A stretch of DNA of 64,000 nt from contig NZ_CP108086.1 in assembly GCF_036186745.1 (NCBI RefSeq), positions 2,604,001 to 2,668,000 on the forward strand, given 5' to 3'. How positions within the stretch are numbered: position 1 is the stretch's first letter; every line of letters begins with the position of its first letter. The translations under genes and the position numbers were made by a program. The stretch is from Microbispora hainanensis. GTDB lineage: Bacteria > Actinomycetota > Actinomycetes > Streptosporangiales > Streptosporangiaceae. Of this stretch, positions 55,643 to 63,891 are shown piece by piece. The notes beneath the pieces are model-generated. The model searched no databases. It was not told the origin of the DNA and was given only the letters and a program-made list of their open reading frames with translations.

Positions 55643-58578
55643 GCACCTTCGACGCCCTTCGGGAGCAGCTCCTCGACGCCGCCGCGGCCTTCTCGGGTGG
55701 CGGGGACGCGCCGCCTGCCCGGACGCTGGCGGGCATCCTGTCCGGCATGGTCGACGACGTCGACCGCATGCTGCGCGAGGAGCTGGAGATCTTCCCGGTC
55801 TGCCACCACTCACCGGCCTCCGCCCTGGCCATGACCCGGAGGCTGCGCGACAAGCGGCCCAAGGTCGTCTACCTGGAGCTGTGCGAAGACCTGCGTCCGC
55901 TGCTCGACGAGCTGCGCAACTGCCGGCTGCCGGTGGCGTTGCAGGCGTTCGCGACCGATCTCGACGGATTCCCGCCCGGCTCCGGGCCGCTCAGCGTGAT
56001 CGCGCCGGTCACCGAAGCGTCGGCGGAGTATCAGGCCATCGCGTACGCGCTCGACACCCCCGGCGTCGAGATCGTGCTGGTCGACCGCTCGGTGGACCAC
56101 GTCTTCCAATGGCTGCCCAAGGAAGGCGACGGTTCGGCTCCCCAGCAGGAGCCCGGTGAGGCCGGAGACGGGCAGGGCGACGAGGCGGCGCTGCACGGCG
56201 ACGCCGTGGGCGTCGAGATCGGTGACCTGCGGCCGCGCTTCGCCGAGCTGGAAAGGCACCTGCTGCACCACGGCAAGGTGCGGCACTGGTCGGAGTGGTG
56301 GGACCAGTACGTCGAGCAGACGCTGACCGGGGCCGACTACGCCACCTACCGTCAGGCGATGGCGCTGGTCGGCAGCCTGTTCCGGCGGCTGCGGCCCGAC
56401 GGGGACGGGCGTGTGGCCGTCGACGAGGAACGCGAGCGCTACATGTGGACGCGGATCCGCGAGCACCTCGCCGCGTCGGGTGCCGACCCCGCCGACTGCC
56501 TGTACGTGTGCGGGGCCTTCCACGCCGTCAGCGACGTCGCCGAGTTCGGCCTGCGCTCCGAGGCGGTGCCGTACGAGATCGGTCCGCGTACGGGCACGCG
56601 CTGGCTCTACGGGCTGATCCCCTCCAGCCACTCCGCGATCGAGGCGCAGTTCGGCCTGGCCCAAGGCTCGGTGTCCATCGCCGCCGCCACCTGGGCCAAG
56701 GCGGTCAAGCGCGGCGGCCTCACGCCCCACCGGCTGGCCGGGCAGCAGGACGGGCCGGGGAAACGGGCCGGCAAAACCACCCAGGCCGCCAAGTCCGGTG
56801 TCAGAGCCGCTGCGAGAGCCGGTACGGGAACCGGTGCGGGAGCCGCCGAAACCGGCTCGGCCACGGCCACACCGGCCGTCGCCGAGCCGGTGGACGACCG
56901 GCTGTCGGGATTCCTCGCCGGCCCGCCAGCGCTCGACGGCCTGGATGAGGACGAACTGCGCGGATGGTGCGTCGACATCGTGCGGCTGGCCCGCCGCAAC
57001 GGCTATCTGGCCAGCACGGCCGACGCCATCGCCGTGTTCGAGACGTCGATCCTGCTGGCGGGGTTGCGTGGGCGGGCCAGGCCCACGCCGTACGACTTCG
57101 CCGACGCGGCCGTCACCTGCATCGAGAAGGACGCCGTGCCGGGCCGCCGGGACGTCCGCCGCCTGTGCGAGATCCTCCTGGGCGGCGACAAGATCGGGAT
57201 GGTCGGCTACGAGGCGCTGCCCCCGCTGGTCCGCGACGTGTACGACCGGCTGGAGCCTCTCGGGCTCGACCTGACCAGGCGCACCCAGCAACGGGTGCTG
57301 CTCGACCTCAAAGCGGATCCCGAGCTGGAGCCGTGCTCCGATCTGCTGTGGACGCTGCGTTACCTGCTGCCCGAGGGCGCGGTCCGGCCGATCATGGGGG
57401 CACGCCGCCTCGGCGAGCGTCCGATCCAGGAGAGCTGGGACGTCGCGCTCGGCAAGCACCAGCGGGAGATCATCGAACTGGGCTACGAGGGCGTCACGGT
57501 CGAACAGGTGCTGGAGCAGCGGCTGCGCCGCACGGCGTGGGACCCCCAGGCCACGGCGGGGGTCGCACTCGCGGCCGTCGAGGACGCCATCCTCTACCTG
57601 GGCGGCCGCCGCCTCGCCGGCGAGCTCGGCACCCGCGCCGTCGAGCTGCTGGCCGCCGAACGCACGGTGGACGACGCACCCGAGGTGCTGCGCCGGATCA
57701 GGCGGCTGCTGACCTACTACCGGTCGAGCGAACCCGAGCTGCCCGCCTGGTGCGAGGACTTCGTCACGGCCGGATACGCCCACTACTGCACGCTGCTGCC
57801 CACCGCCTTCGCCGACGACGACACGGGCGTGCGCCAGGTCGGCGCGATGCTCGGCTTCCTGTTCACACTGGAGAGCCTCGCGCTGTCGCTGGGCTGCGAC
57901 CGCGCCCAGCTCGAACTCGCCGTACGGCAGTCGCACCCGCGAGCCCCGGCCAAGGTCGCGCTGCTGTGGGCGGCGCAGACGCAGCTCGGCCTGCTCACCC
58001 GGGAGGAGCTGCGCGCCCGCTGCGACGAGCTGCTGGCCAACCCGCTCGTCGTCCCGGCCTATCCGCTCTATGTGAGCGGGTTCGTCCAGGCGCTCGAACC
58101 CGTCCCCGGCCTCGCGCCGTTCGTGGTCGAGGCGCTCTCGAAGGCGTTCGCGCGGCTGCCCGACCCCGTCCTGCTGCCGTGGCTGCCGAAGCTGATCACC
58201 ACGTTGCGCAGGCACGCGCCGGAGCTGGTCCCCGTGCTCGTCCGCGAGGCCGGGCGGACCTTCCCCGGCACGCTGGCCGAGCTGGACGCCTGGACCCCGC
58301 CCTGGGAACGGCCGGCCGCGCCGGCCCGGAAGCCCCGGACAGCGCCCGCGCCGAGAGGTCCGGTGCCCGCGCTGCTCACCCGGCATCCGCAGGCGTGCGA
58401 CGCCATGGCCGCGCTGCTCGGCTGTACGGCGGAGTGGGGGAGCGCCGGGCCGGAGCCGGGTTCGGAACACGGTGCGGAGCGGGGTTCGGAGCACCGTTCG
58501 GAGCACGGCGAGGTGCGGGCCCTGCTCACCCGGCACCCGGCGACGACCGGCGCGGTCGCGGCCCTGCTCCGCCGGTGA
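55639..58578 (+). CDS. DUF5682 family protein
   Basis: A 979-residue protein, last of the operon. The N-terminal part carries CHHSP (C55, H56, H57) and YLELCED (E80), the metal-site-like residues of the DUF5682 family, which I recall as related to the EreA/ChaN/TIKI hydrolase fold. A second conserved segment is LYVCGAFHAVSDVAEFG with IGPRTGTRWLYGLIPSSHSAIEAQFG. The C-terminal half (~440-979) is helical with no known domain; a Gly/Thr/Ala linker lies near 375-420. It is the likely effector, with MoxR, vWA and SWIM as its control set. Confidence 0.85.
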   Translation: MSTFDALREQLLDAAAAFSGGGDAPPARTLAGILSGMVDDVDRMLREELEIFPVCHHSPASALAMTRRLRDKRPKVVYLELCEDLRPLLDELRNCRLPVALQAFATDLDGFPPGSGPLSVIAPVTEASAEYQAIAYALDTPGVEIVLVDRSVDHVFQWLPKEGDGSAPQQEPGEAGDGQGDEAALHGDAVGVEIGDLRPRFAELERHLLHHGKVRHWSEWWDQYVEQTLTGADYATYRQAMALVGSLFRRLRPDGDGRVAVDEERERYMWTRIREHLAASGADPADCLYVCGAFHAVSDVAEFGLRSEAVPYEIGPRTGTRWLYGLIPSSHSAIEAQFGLAQGSVSIAAATWAKAVKRGGLTPHRLAGQQDGPGKRAGKTTQAAKSGVRAAARAGTGTGAGAAETGSATATPAVAEPVDDRLSGFLAGPPALDGLDEDELRGWCVDIVRLARRNGYLASTADAIAVFETSILLAGLRGRARPTPYDFADAAVTCIEKDAVPGRRDVRRLCEILLGGDKIGMVGYEALPPLVRDVYDRLEPLGLDLTRRTQQRVLLDLKADPELEPCSDLLWTLRYLLPEGAVRPIMGARRLGERPIQESWDVALGKHQREIIELGYEGVTVEQVLEQRLRRTAWDPQATAGVALAAVEDAILYLGGRRLAGELGTRAVELLAAERTVDDAPEVLRRIRRLLTYYRSSEPELPAWCEDFVTAGYAHYCTLLPTAFADDDTGVRQVGAMLGFLFTLESLALSLGCDRAQLELAVRQSHPRAPAKVALLWAAQTQLGLLTREELRARCDELLANPLVVPAYPLYVSGFVQALEPVPGLAPFVVEALSKAFARLPDPVLLPWLPKLITTLRRHAPELVPVLVREAGRTFPGTLAELDAWTPPWERPAAPARKPRTAPAPRGPVPALLTRHPQACDAMAALLGCTAEWGSAGPEPGSEHGAERGSEHRSEHGEVRALLTRHPATTGAVAALLRR

Positions 58579-58581
58579 CGC

Positions 58582-58617
58582 CCGCGCTCACTCAGTGGTC
58601 CGCGATCACTCAGTGGT
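58582..58617. repeat. 18-bp tandem duplication spanning the arginase-remnant stop
   Basis: CCGCGCTCACTCAGTGGT (58582-58599) and CCGCGATCACTCAGTGGT (58600-58617) differ in one base. On the minus strand each copy reads TTE and then a stop, so the end of the arginase remnant has been duplicated over its own stop codon. Confidence 0.85.
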
Positions 58618-58851
58618 GGCGTCGGCGAGCAGGGCGGGGACGAGCGAGGCGAGGACGGCCCGGTCCTCCTCACGCCGAGGGGCATACTCGGTGATCCCCG
58701 AACCGGCCAGGGGAAAGCGGGCCGTCAGCGCGCGTACGGCGTCTCGCAGCGTCGCGACGGACAGGCCGCCCGCCTCCGGGTAGCTGAGCGACCCGAACTC
58801 CTCGGGGTCGAGTACGTCGAGGTCGATGTGGATATAGACGGCGGTGCCCCC
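58606..58851 (-). pseudogene. Arginase/agmatinase C-terminal remnant
   Basis: The minus frame reads TAVYIHIDLDVLDPEEFGSLSYPEAGGLSVATLRDAVRALTARFPLAGSGITEYAPRREEDRAVLASL and stops. SIDxDVLDP-type residues (here HIDLDVLDP) are the second manganese site, and the remainder is the usual C-terminal quarter. The first metal-site motifs (GGDHS, DAHxD) are absent upstream, where repeat DNA takes over. It cannot be an active enzyme. Confidence 0.8.
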
Positions 58852-59189
58852 TACACCGGCTCCGCCTCCACCCCGCAGTCGCCGCCGACCGGCCCGGTGC
58901 CCGGCGGCACGTGCGGGTGACACTCAGGCCCGGTGGTTCGTACGCGTGGAGGCCGGGCCTGGTGGCTCGTGCGCGTGGCGGCCCGGCCGGGCGGTGGGTG
59001 CGGGTGGTGCTCCAACCGGGGGTGCGTGCGAGTCGGTTTGGCCCGTCATGCCGGGCCTGTCGTGCGGGGCCTGTCATGCGGGGCCTGTCATGCGGGGCGT
59101 GCCGTGCGGGGCCTGTCGTGCGGGGCGTGCCGTGCGGGGCCTGTCGTGCTCGGGTCTTCGCCGGTGGGATTTCCCAGCCGGTGGGGGGC
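58852..59189. repeat. G+C-rich repeat region upstream of the arginase remnant
   Basis: About seven units of 15 bp (GGGGCCTGTCRTGCG-type, alternating with GGGGCGTGCCGTGCG) run from ~59050 to 59150. Longer, looser repeats of GGCCGGGCCTGGTGGCTCGTRCGCGTGG type lie at ~58925-58995. I see no gene in it. Confidence 0.75.
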
Positions 59190-59669
59190 TCAGCTGGTGG
59201 TTCTGGGGCGACGGCGGAAGCGGCAGGGCGACGGCGTGCGCCGATCTTCCAGTGCTTCCAGCACCGCGTCGATCCGCTGCCGGCAGTCATACGGCTTCGT
59301 GTGCCGCAGGCGCCCGTCCCGCCTGTTCCGGGCCGCGTCGGCGGGTGCGTCGGTCATGAGGCCCCACTGCCAGTACCACTTCTGCACGCCGTGCAGCACG
59401 CACACATAGAGAGTGCCGATCTCGCTGGAGCACTGCGCGGCGTACGTCGCGATCTGGTGCCAGTTCGCGACGAGCGGTGTGGTGGTGGTGGATCCTCCGG
59501 CGCGGACGTGCGTCACAACGTACAGGCGCGTGTGCTGGTCGAATTCGGCTTCGACCATGTCGCTGAGCAGGCGTGGCTGCCGCAGGATCAGGTGGGCTCG
59601 GGGCGGGGGCCAGGACGAGAACGCGAGCAGGCTGAGCAGTGCCACCTCGATGCACCAGTCCAAAGTCAT
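59190..59669 (-). CDS. Hypothetical protein with a hydrophobic N-terminus
   Basis: A 159-residue protein of no recognised family. It opens with a hydrophobic stretch (IEVALLSLLAFSSWP) that may be a signal anchor, followed by a mixed alpha/beta part (LYVVTHVRAGGSTTTTPLVANWHQIATYAAQCSSEIGTLYVCVLHGVQKWYWQWGLM) and a basic tail rich in arginine. ATG 59669 is favoured by length only; the ribosome site (AAGGG at 10 bases) is weak. It lies in a repeat-rich, gene-poor region. Confidence 0.5.
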   Translation of the reverse strand: MTLDWCIEVALLSLLAFSSWPPPRAHLILRQPRLLSDMVEAEFDQHTRLYVVTHVRAGGSTTTTPLVANWHQIATYAAQCSSEIGTLYVCVLHGVQKWYWQWGLMTDAPADAARNRRDGRLRHTKPYDCRQRIDAVLEALEDRRTPSPCRFRRRPRTTS

Positions 59670-59810
59670 CGGAGGGGTTCCCTTCGTCGGAGGCCGCACC
59701 GGCATTCGTCCCCGGGCGAAGCCCGACCGCGCACACCGCCTTGCTTCTGTCGTGTCGCGGGATGTCGGAATCGGGACGCGGGTGCGGTCCAGGAGGTGAG
59801 ACGAAACAAG

Positions 59811-59847
59811 GAGAGCGGCTGCGACGATGCCGGTCGCAGCCGCTCTC
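59811..59847. terminator. 15-bp perfect hairpin
   Basis: GAGAGCGGCTGCGAC (59811-59825) and GTCGCAGCCGCTCTC (59833-59847) pair without mismatch around a 7-nt loop. It lies between two minus-strand genes and is a strong terminator candidate, though no T-run follows on either side. Confidence 0.6.
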
Positions 59848-59855
59848 TCGCGGCG

Positions 59856-59904
59856 CGTTTCCATCCGCGACCCTGCCCCAGGTAGCGGGGCGCGAATGGA
59901 AACG
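59856..59904. other. Second hairpin of a three-hairpin cluster
   Basis: CGTTTCCAT (59856-59864) pairs with ATGGAAACG (59896-59904), with CGCG/CGCG and CCCC/GGGG pairing partly extending the inside. It starts 8 bases after the first hairpin. Confidence 0.45.
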
Positions 59905-59943
59905 ATCATCCGGTGCTCCAGATGGCAACTCCGCCGCGAACCG

Positions 59944-59986
59944 GACGAGGGACGTCCACTAGTAACCCCCACGTCCCTCGTCTTTC
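59944..59986. terminator. 12-bp hairpin with pyrimidine tail
   Basis: GACGAGGGACGT (59944-59955) and ACGTCCCTCGTC (59971-59982) pair perfectly; TTTCTC follows on the plus side. Together with the two hairpins to its left it fills most of 59811-59986. Confidence 0.6.
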
Positions 59987-60117
59987 TCGGCGGTGGCGCG
60001 CATCGCCGAGAGCATTTCGGTGCTGTCGTCGCCGGCGCGGTGGGATGTCGGTTCACCGCGCCGGCTGACACCAGGGCGAGCGGTTAGCCGCGCCGCCCGG
60101 CGCCGTGGCCGCCCCAG

Positions 60118-60963
60118 CTACCGGCCCCCGCCGTGGCTGGAAGAGCCGAAGTGGCTGCCGAAGCCGCCCGGACCGAAGTGGTTCGAGCCGCCCCGCGGAC
60201 CGCCGCTGTTCGAGCCGCCCCGCGGACCACCGTGGTTGCCGTTGCCCCAGCCGCCGGGGCCGCCGTGGTTGCCGTTGCCCCAGCCGCCCCAGGTGCCACG
60301 GCCCCAGTGGCCGCCCCAGTGGTTGCCGCCCCAGTTGTGGCCCGGGTTCCAGTAGCCGCGGCCGGGCAGGCCGTACCAGCGGCCGGGCAGGCCGAGGGTC
60401 GTGTCGCAGCCCCAGCTGCCGGGCAGCGGGACGTAGCGGTCCTCGACGACGTAGACCGGCGTGGTCATCCCAGCCCCGCAGGACGGCGAGACGTAGATCC
60501 CGCCGTTGACCACGGACTGGCAGCTGGGGAGCACGTAGGTCTGGGTGCCGACGACGTACTCGTGGACGCCGGTGCCGAGCTCGTAGCCGGGGAGGCCGTA
60601 CCAGCGGCCGGGCAGGCCGGTGACGATCTGGTCGCGCCAGACGCCCGGCAGGGCATAGGTGCGGCCGGACAGGACGTACACCGGCCGGGTCAGCCCGGCC
60701 CCGCAGGACGGCGAGACGAGGACCCCGCCGTTGACGACGTACTGGCAGCTGGGGAGGATGTACGTCTTGCCCTTGAGGATGAACTGGTGGACGCGGATGT
60801 CCGAGCGCGGCGCCGGAACGTGTCTGGCGGTGTCGACCGGACGGACAACGCTGCCTGAGGCCTGCGAGGCGGTGCTCGCCGCGCTCGCGGCTTCGGCGGC
60901 CACCACCATGGGAGTGACCAGGGCAGCGGTGGTGAGTGCCCCCGTGAGGAGGGCCTTCTTCAT
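60118..60963 (-). CDS. Secreted protein with two Cys-containing repeats and a Gly/His/Asn-rich tail
   Basis: A 281-residue protein. MKKALLTGALTTAALVTPMVVAAEAASA is a clear signal peptide. The mature part has two ~75-residue repeats, each of the form K(or T)YILPSCQYVVNGGVLVSPSCGAGLTRPVYV…LPGRWYGLPG, with two cysteines (PSC…PSC) that probably form a disulfide. After them comes a Gly/Trp/Asn/His-rich tail (WGGNHWGGHWGRGTWGGWGNGNHGGPGG) like metal-binding or structural envelope proteins. The frame is open further upstream but no start there fits as well as the signal peptide methionine at 60963. I do not recognise the repeat family. Confidence 0.78.
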   Translation of the reverse strand: MKKALLTGALTTAALVTPMVVAAEAASAASTASQASGSVVRPVDTARHVPAPRSDIRVHQFILKGKTYILPSCQYVVNGGVLVSPSCGAGLTRPVYVLSGRTYALPGVWRDQIVTGLPGRWYGLPGYELGTGVHEYVVGTQTYVLPSCQSVVNGGIYVSPSCGAGMTTPVYVVEDRYVPLPGSWGCDTTLGLPGRWYGLPGRGYWNPGHNWGGNHWGGHWGRGTWGGWGNGNHGGPGGWGNGNHGGPRGGSNSGGPRGGSNHFGPGGFGSHFGSSSHGGGR

Positions 60964-61148
60964 CGTCAAGAGACGATCCTTTCCTGAGGTGTGCTGCTGT
61001 CGGATCGAATGCGCATCCCGTAAGCCGGCGGTGCGGCGACGGCGAGGAGGGATGCGCAGGACCGCAGTCGAGGCGGTTCCGGCCGGACTCGCCGCGAGAG
61101 TCTCCGCCGGGATCGGGAGTGACCCCGGACCGGAAACACATGACGCCA

Positions 61149-61403
61149 TTACGCGTCCTCGCTCGTGTCAGCAGATTTTGACGACACGGAGGGCCGGAAC
61201 AGGTCGAGAGTCCGCACCCCCGCCGCTGCCGCGATGGCGTCCGCCGTGGTGCGGCGGCATGTGCCTCGCTTGAGCAGACCGTCGATGCACTGCCTGGTAA
61301 GGGCTGCCCGGCGAGCGAAATCGGCCACGCTCTCACTGCGACCGACCATCAAGGCGCGCAAGAGCGCCACGCTCCGAAGGTGCATCTGCGGCTTTCCCGC
61401 CAT
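61149..61403 (-). CDS. Small helix-turn-helix (XRE-like) protein
   Basis: An 84-residue DNA-binding protein: RSVALLRALMVGRSESVADFARRAALTRQCIDGLLKRGTCRRTTADAIAAAAGVRTLDLF is an XRE-type helix-turn-helix. ATG 61403 follows GGAGAGG by 6 bases; the in-frame starts at 61430 and 61433 lack one. The short polar tail (VSSKSADTSEDA) is typical of phage- or plasmid-type regulators. It is divergent from the HTH protein gene at 61665. Confidence 0.7.
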   Translation of the reverse strand: MAGKPQMHLRSVALLRALMVGRSESVADFARRAALTRQCIDGLLKRGTCRRTTADAIAAAAGVRTLDLFRPSVSSKSADTSEDA

Positions 61404-61664
61404 TGCGAACCTCTCCGATGGAAACTTCATCATCAGATTCTGCTGACGTCCCGACTGCAGGTCGCACTCTAATCCGGCCGAGCGCGGCCGCACGTGAAAA
61501 CGCAAGGTTTCCGCGAATAAATCTTGTAGGGGCCGGCCTTTTGTGACGCATCTTGTTGACACAACTGGTCCCCGTCTTCGTCGGGGTTTGCTCCCTGTCG
61601 TCAGGATCTAGCGGGCATGATGGGGGTGATCGCGGCCAGAAAGAGTCGAGGAGCTGACAACCGA

Positions 61665-62099
61665 ATGCCGTCGCAGCGCGTGACACCCCAGCCCCCCACC
61701 CCCCTGAGCGACTGCATCCGCGACTACGTGGCGGACAAGGGAATGAGCATCCGCACGCTCGCCCTTAGGTCGGTGAGCGAAAGCACAGGTCAGGGCCTCA
61801 CTGCCCAGTGGATTACCGACGTGCTGAGCGGCCGGGTGTCGAGGATGCCTGATTTGTGGCGTCTGGAGGCTCTCGCGGCCGGGCTCGAGATGGATCCGGA
61901 CAGCGTCAAGGCGCTGGCCATCAGTCAGTGGATCGGATGGGACATCGCCGATGTGCGGACCGGTCCCGGAGAACGCCTGATCTTCCGCGTGCCGGCGGGT
62001 TATACAACTGAACAGTGCGCACGCCTCGCCGACGAACTCATGCAGGTGATCAATAGCGCGGCCGAGACAGAAGCCGAGACAGAAAGGGAAGAAAGGTGA
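61665..62099 (+). CDS. Helix-turn-helix-like protein, possibly phage-related
   Basis: A 144-residue protein with an N-terminal helical HTH-like region (LSDCIRDYVADKGMSIRTLALRSVSESTGQGLTAQWITDVLSGRVSRMPDLWRLEALAAGLEM), a short beta segment (RTGPGERLIFRVPAGYTTEQCARLADELMQVI) and a charged Glu-rich end. The pattern of a repressor-like domain followed by a regulatory part fits XRE proteins. ATG 61665 is preferred; 61617 is also in frame but has no ribosome site. No target is visible. Confidence 0.6.
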   Translation: MPSQRVTPQPPTPLSDCIRDYVADKGMSIRTLALRSVSESTGQGLTAQWITDVLSGRVSRMPDLWRLEALAAGLEMDPDSVKALAISQWIGWDIADVRTGPGERLIFRVPAGYTTEQCARLADELMQVINSAAETEAETEREER

Positions 62100-62211
62100 T
62101 TTTCCGGATGCACGGTCGCCTTAGCGGGTGCTGATGCGTCAAACTTTCCTGGCATCGAGCAGCGAAACGATCGGGGACGTGATTGCACAGAAAGGATATG
62201 GTGGATGATTC

Positions 62212-62604
62212 GTGTCATCACCGTCGCAACCATCAGTGGAATTCCGTCGCGCCCACTTGCTGCATAGCTCCCCGGTGGTAATCCACCACGCACTTGGCGA
62301 GAACAGGATCATCGCCTTCGTCGACGAGAGCCAGTTCGCTCCCGAGCTGATCGCCCCCATGGACGAGCTCGGCGCGGCGACGCTGAGGCGGCTTGAGCCC
62401 GTCGAGGACGCACGCCCGACGCCGGCGCTGCGCATCCGCATCAGAAGAAGTGGAGATCTCGGCCACGAGCTCGTCGTGGCCGAGTACGCGACAGAGGAAC
62501 TCACGGTAGCTGTCGAGAAGACTCTCATCACCGAGGAACTGGCCGCCGTCCTGGGTGAGGCGGGCACCACGGTCACCCGCGCCTTTGTCCGGCGGACGAC
62601 GTGA
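62212..62604 (+). CDS. Hypothetical protein
   Basis: A 130-residue alpha/beta protein (VVIHHALGENRIIAFVDESQFAPELIAPMDELGAATLRRLEPVED…LRIRIRRSGDLGHELVVAEYATEELTVAVEKTLITEELAAVLGEAGTTVTRAFV) with actinobacterial codon use but no recognised domain. GTG 62212 is the only in-frame start; GAAAGGA lies about 15 bases upstream, which is long for a ribosome site. Confidence 0.5.
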   Translation: MSSPSQPSVEFRRAHLLHSSPVVIHHALGENRIIAFVDESQFAPELIAPMDELGAATLRRLEPVEDARPTPALRIRIRRSGDLGHELVVAEYATEELTVAVEKTLITEELAAVLGEAGTTVTRAFVRRTT

Positions 62605-63161
62605 ATGTCGTTCTGGAACGTGCCAGAACGGCGTGCCGCCCGGCGGCGCGGGGATCGCGGGCGGCGTCAGGAAGGGAGTGCGGCTCTGCGAGCAGGCCGG
62701 AGGAGTGAGGGGAGGAGGCGGCGAAAGTCAGGGTTCACGCGGGGAGGGTGGCAGCCGCCGCGCGCAGCCGCGCGTCGCGCCCATGATCAGAATCATGCGG
62801 GGGGACGCCTTGTGGGCGGCCGCTCGCGGCGCCCACGGTCGGGGCGCGGGCAGGGGTGCGGCACGGGCGAGTCGTTCGCGGCGTCCACGGTCAGGACTCG
62901 TGCAGGCGGGGGGCGCAGTGTGGGCGGCCGCTTGCCGCGCTCACGGTCGGGGCGCGGGCAGGGGTGCGGCACGGGCGAGCCGTTCGCGGCGTCCACGGTC
63001 GGGACTCACTCGGGGGGTGGGTGGCTTGCGTGTGTGGGCCGCTCGTCACGCTCGGGGGCAGGGCTGATGCAGGCGGGGTGCGAGTCCTGTGTGCACGGTC
63101 GCTCGCGGCGTCCACGGTCAGGGGGCATGCGGGGGGTGCGGGCGCTTGTCACGCCAGTGGT
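62605..63161. repeat. 108-bp-period direct repeat in a gene-free region
   Basis: From 62812 a ~90-bp unit (starting GTGGGCGGCCGC) recurs at 62920, 108 bp on, at about 90% identity. Inside each unit a 19-bp core of GTTCGCGGCGTCCACGGTC type occurs, near 62822, 62874, 62930, 62982 and 63101. Frames through the array encode only Arg/Gly-rich runs, and I see no gene in the stretch. Confidence 0.75.
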
Positions 63162-63767
63162 TCAGGAGTCGTGCGGGCGGGGGCGATCGGTGGGAGGCCG
63201 GGTGCGCTTTGACGGGTGAGCGGGGCCATGATGCCGGCGGGCTCCCGCCGGCAGGCCCTTCTTGCCCCTCTTCGAGCGGGCGCGGTGCTCGGACGGCGAT
63301 CGCGCGGGCTTCGACGGAGCGGTGCCGGGCTGGACCGTGCCCTCAGGAGCCGTGGCGTTGGGCTGGACTGCGCCGTCAGGAGCCGTGATGTCGGGCTCGA
63401 CTGCGCCGTCAGGACCTGTGGTGCCGGGAGCCGTCGTGGCCACTGTGCCGGCGGGTGGGGGCGGGCCCGGCGCCGGGCCCGAGGCGCCGCTGCTCGCCCA
63501 GACGCCCACCGCGGTCAAGGCCACAGCTCCGGTCAGGATCGCGGCGCGGATCAGCTTCGGCCGCGTGAAGGAGCGATGGCGTCGGGACTTCGCTATCGGG
63601 GAGGGCTCGGGTTCCGGCTCGGATCGGCCATGAGGCCGGCCGCCGAGGTTGTCGCGCCGCCCGGGGACGGACGCGTACGGCGGCTGCTTGGGCTGCGCCG
63701 TGCGGGCGGGGCCGTAGGGGGCTCGCCCGATGCGCCGGGGAGAGCGAGGTCTGTCGTGGCCGTTCAT
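63162..63767 (-). CDS. Proline-rich single-pass membrane protein
   Basis: A 201-residue protein: a basic cytoplasmic front (~1-65), one membrane helix (LIRAAILTGAVALTAVGVWAS, ~75-95), then a long Pro/Ala/Thr-rich exterior with near-repeats of ITAPDGAVQPNATAPEGTVQPG and an Arg/Lys/His-rich end. It has no recognised domain. ATG 63767 follows GGAG by 6 bases; a second in-frame ATG lies at 63800. It is divergent from the leader ORF at 63817. Confidence 0.6.
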   Translation of the reverse strand: MNGHDRPRSPRRIGRAPYGPARTAQPKQPPYASVPGRRDNLGGRPHGRSEPEPEPSPIAKSRRHRSFTRPKLIRAAILTGAVALTAVGVWASSGASGPAPGPPPPAGTVATTAPGTTGPDGAVEPDITAPDGAVQPNATAPEGTVQPGTAPSKPARSPSEHRARSKRGKKGLPAGARRHHGPAHPSKRTRPPTDRPRPHDS

Positions 63768-63816
63768 CACGCACTCCGGATCGAAGATTGTTCGTGCCAT
63801 CACTGAGGGAGAGGGG

Positions 63817-63891
63817 ATGGCTACGAACGGTATCCGAAGATCTGAGGGTCGCGACCGGCTTTGGCCCCAGGTTGTCAGCAAAATCTGCTGA
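63817..63891 (+). CDS. 24-residue leader ORF overlapping a terminator
   Basis: ATG 63817, preceded by GAGGGA at 6 bases, opens a frame (MATNGIRRSEGRDRLWPQVVSKIC) that stops at 63889-63891, inside the right arm of the hairpin at 63865-63901. Such a layout is typical of ribosome-mediated attenuation. The peptide has four arginines and one tryptophan, so it gives no clear amino-acid signal. The gene it would control lies beyond the right edge. Confidence 0.5.
   Translation: MATNGIRRSEGRDRLWPQVVSKIC

Noticed and set aside
62605..63219. Plus-strand frame of 204 codons through the 108-bp repeats
   Set aside because: The product is Arg/Gly/Ser simple sequence that simply follows the repeat; there is no ribosome site or conserved start.
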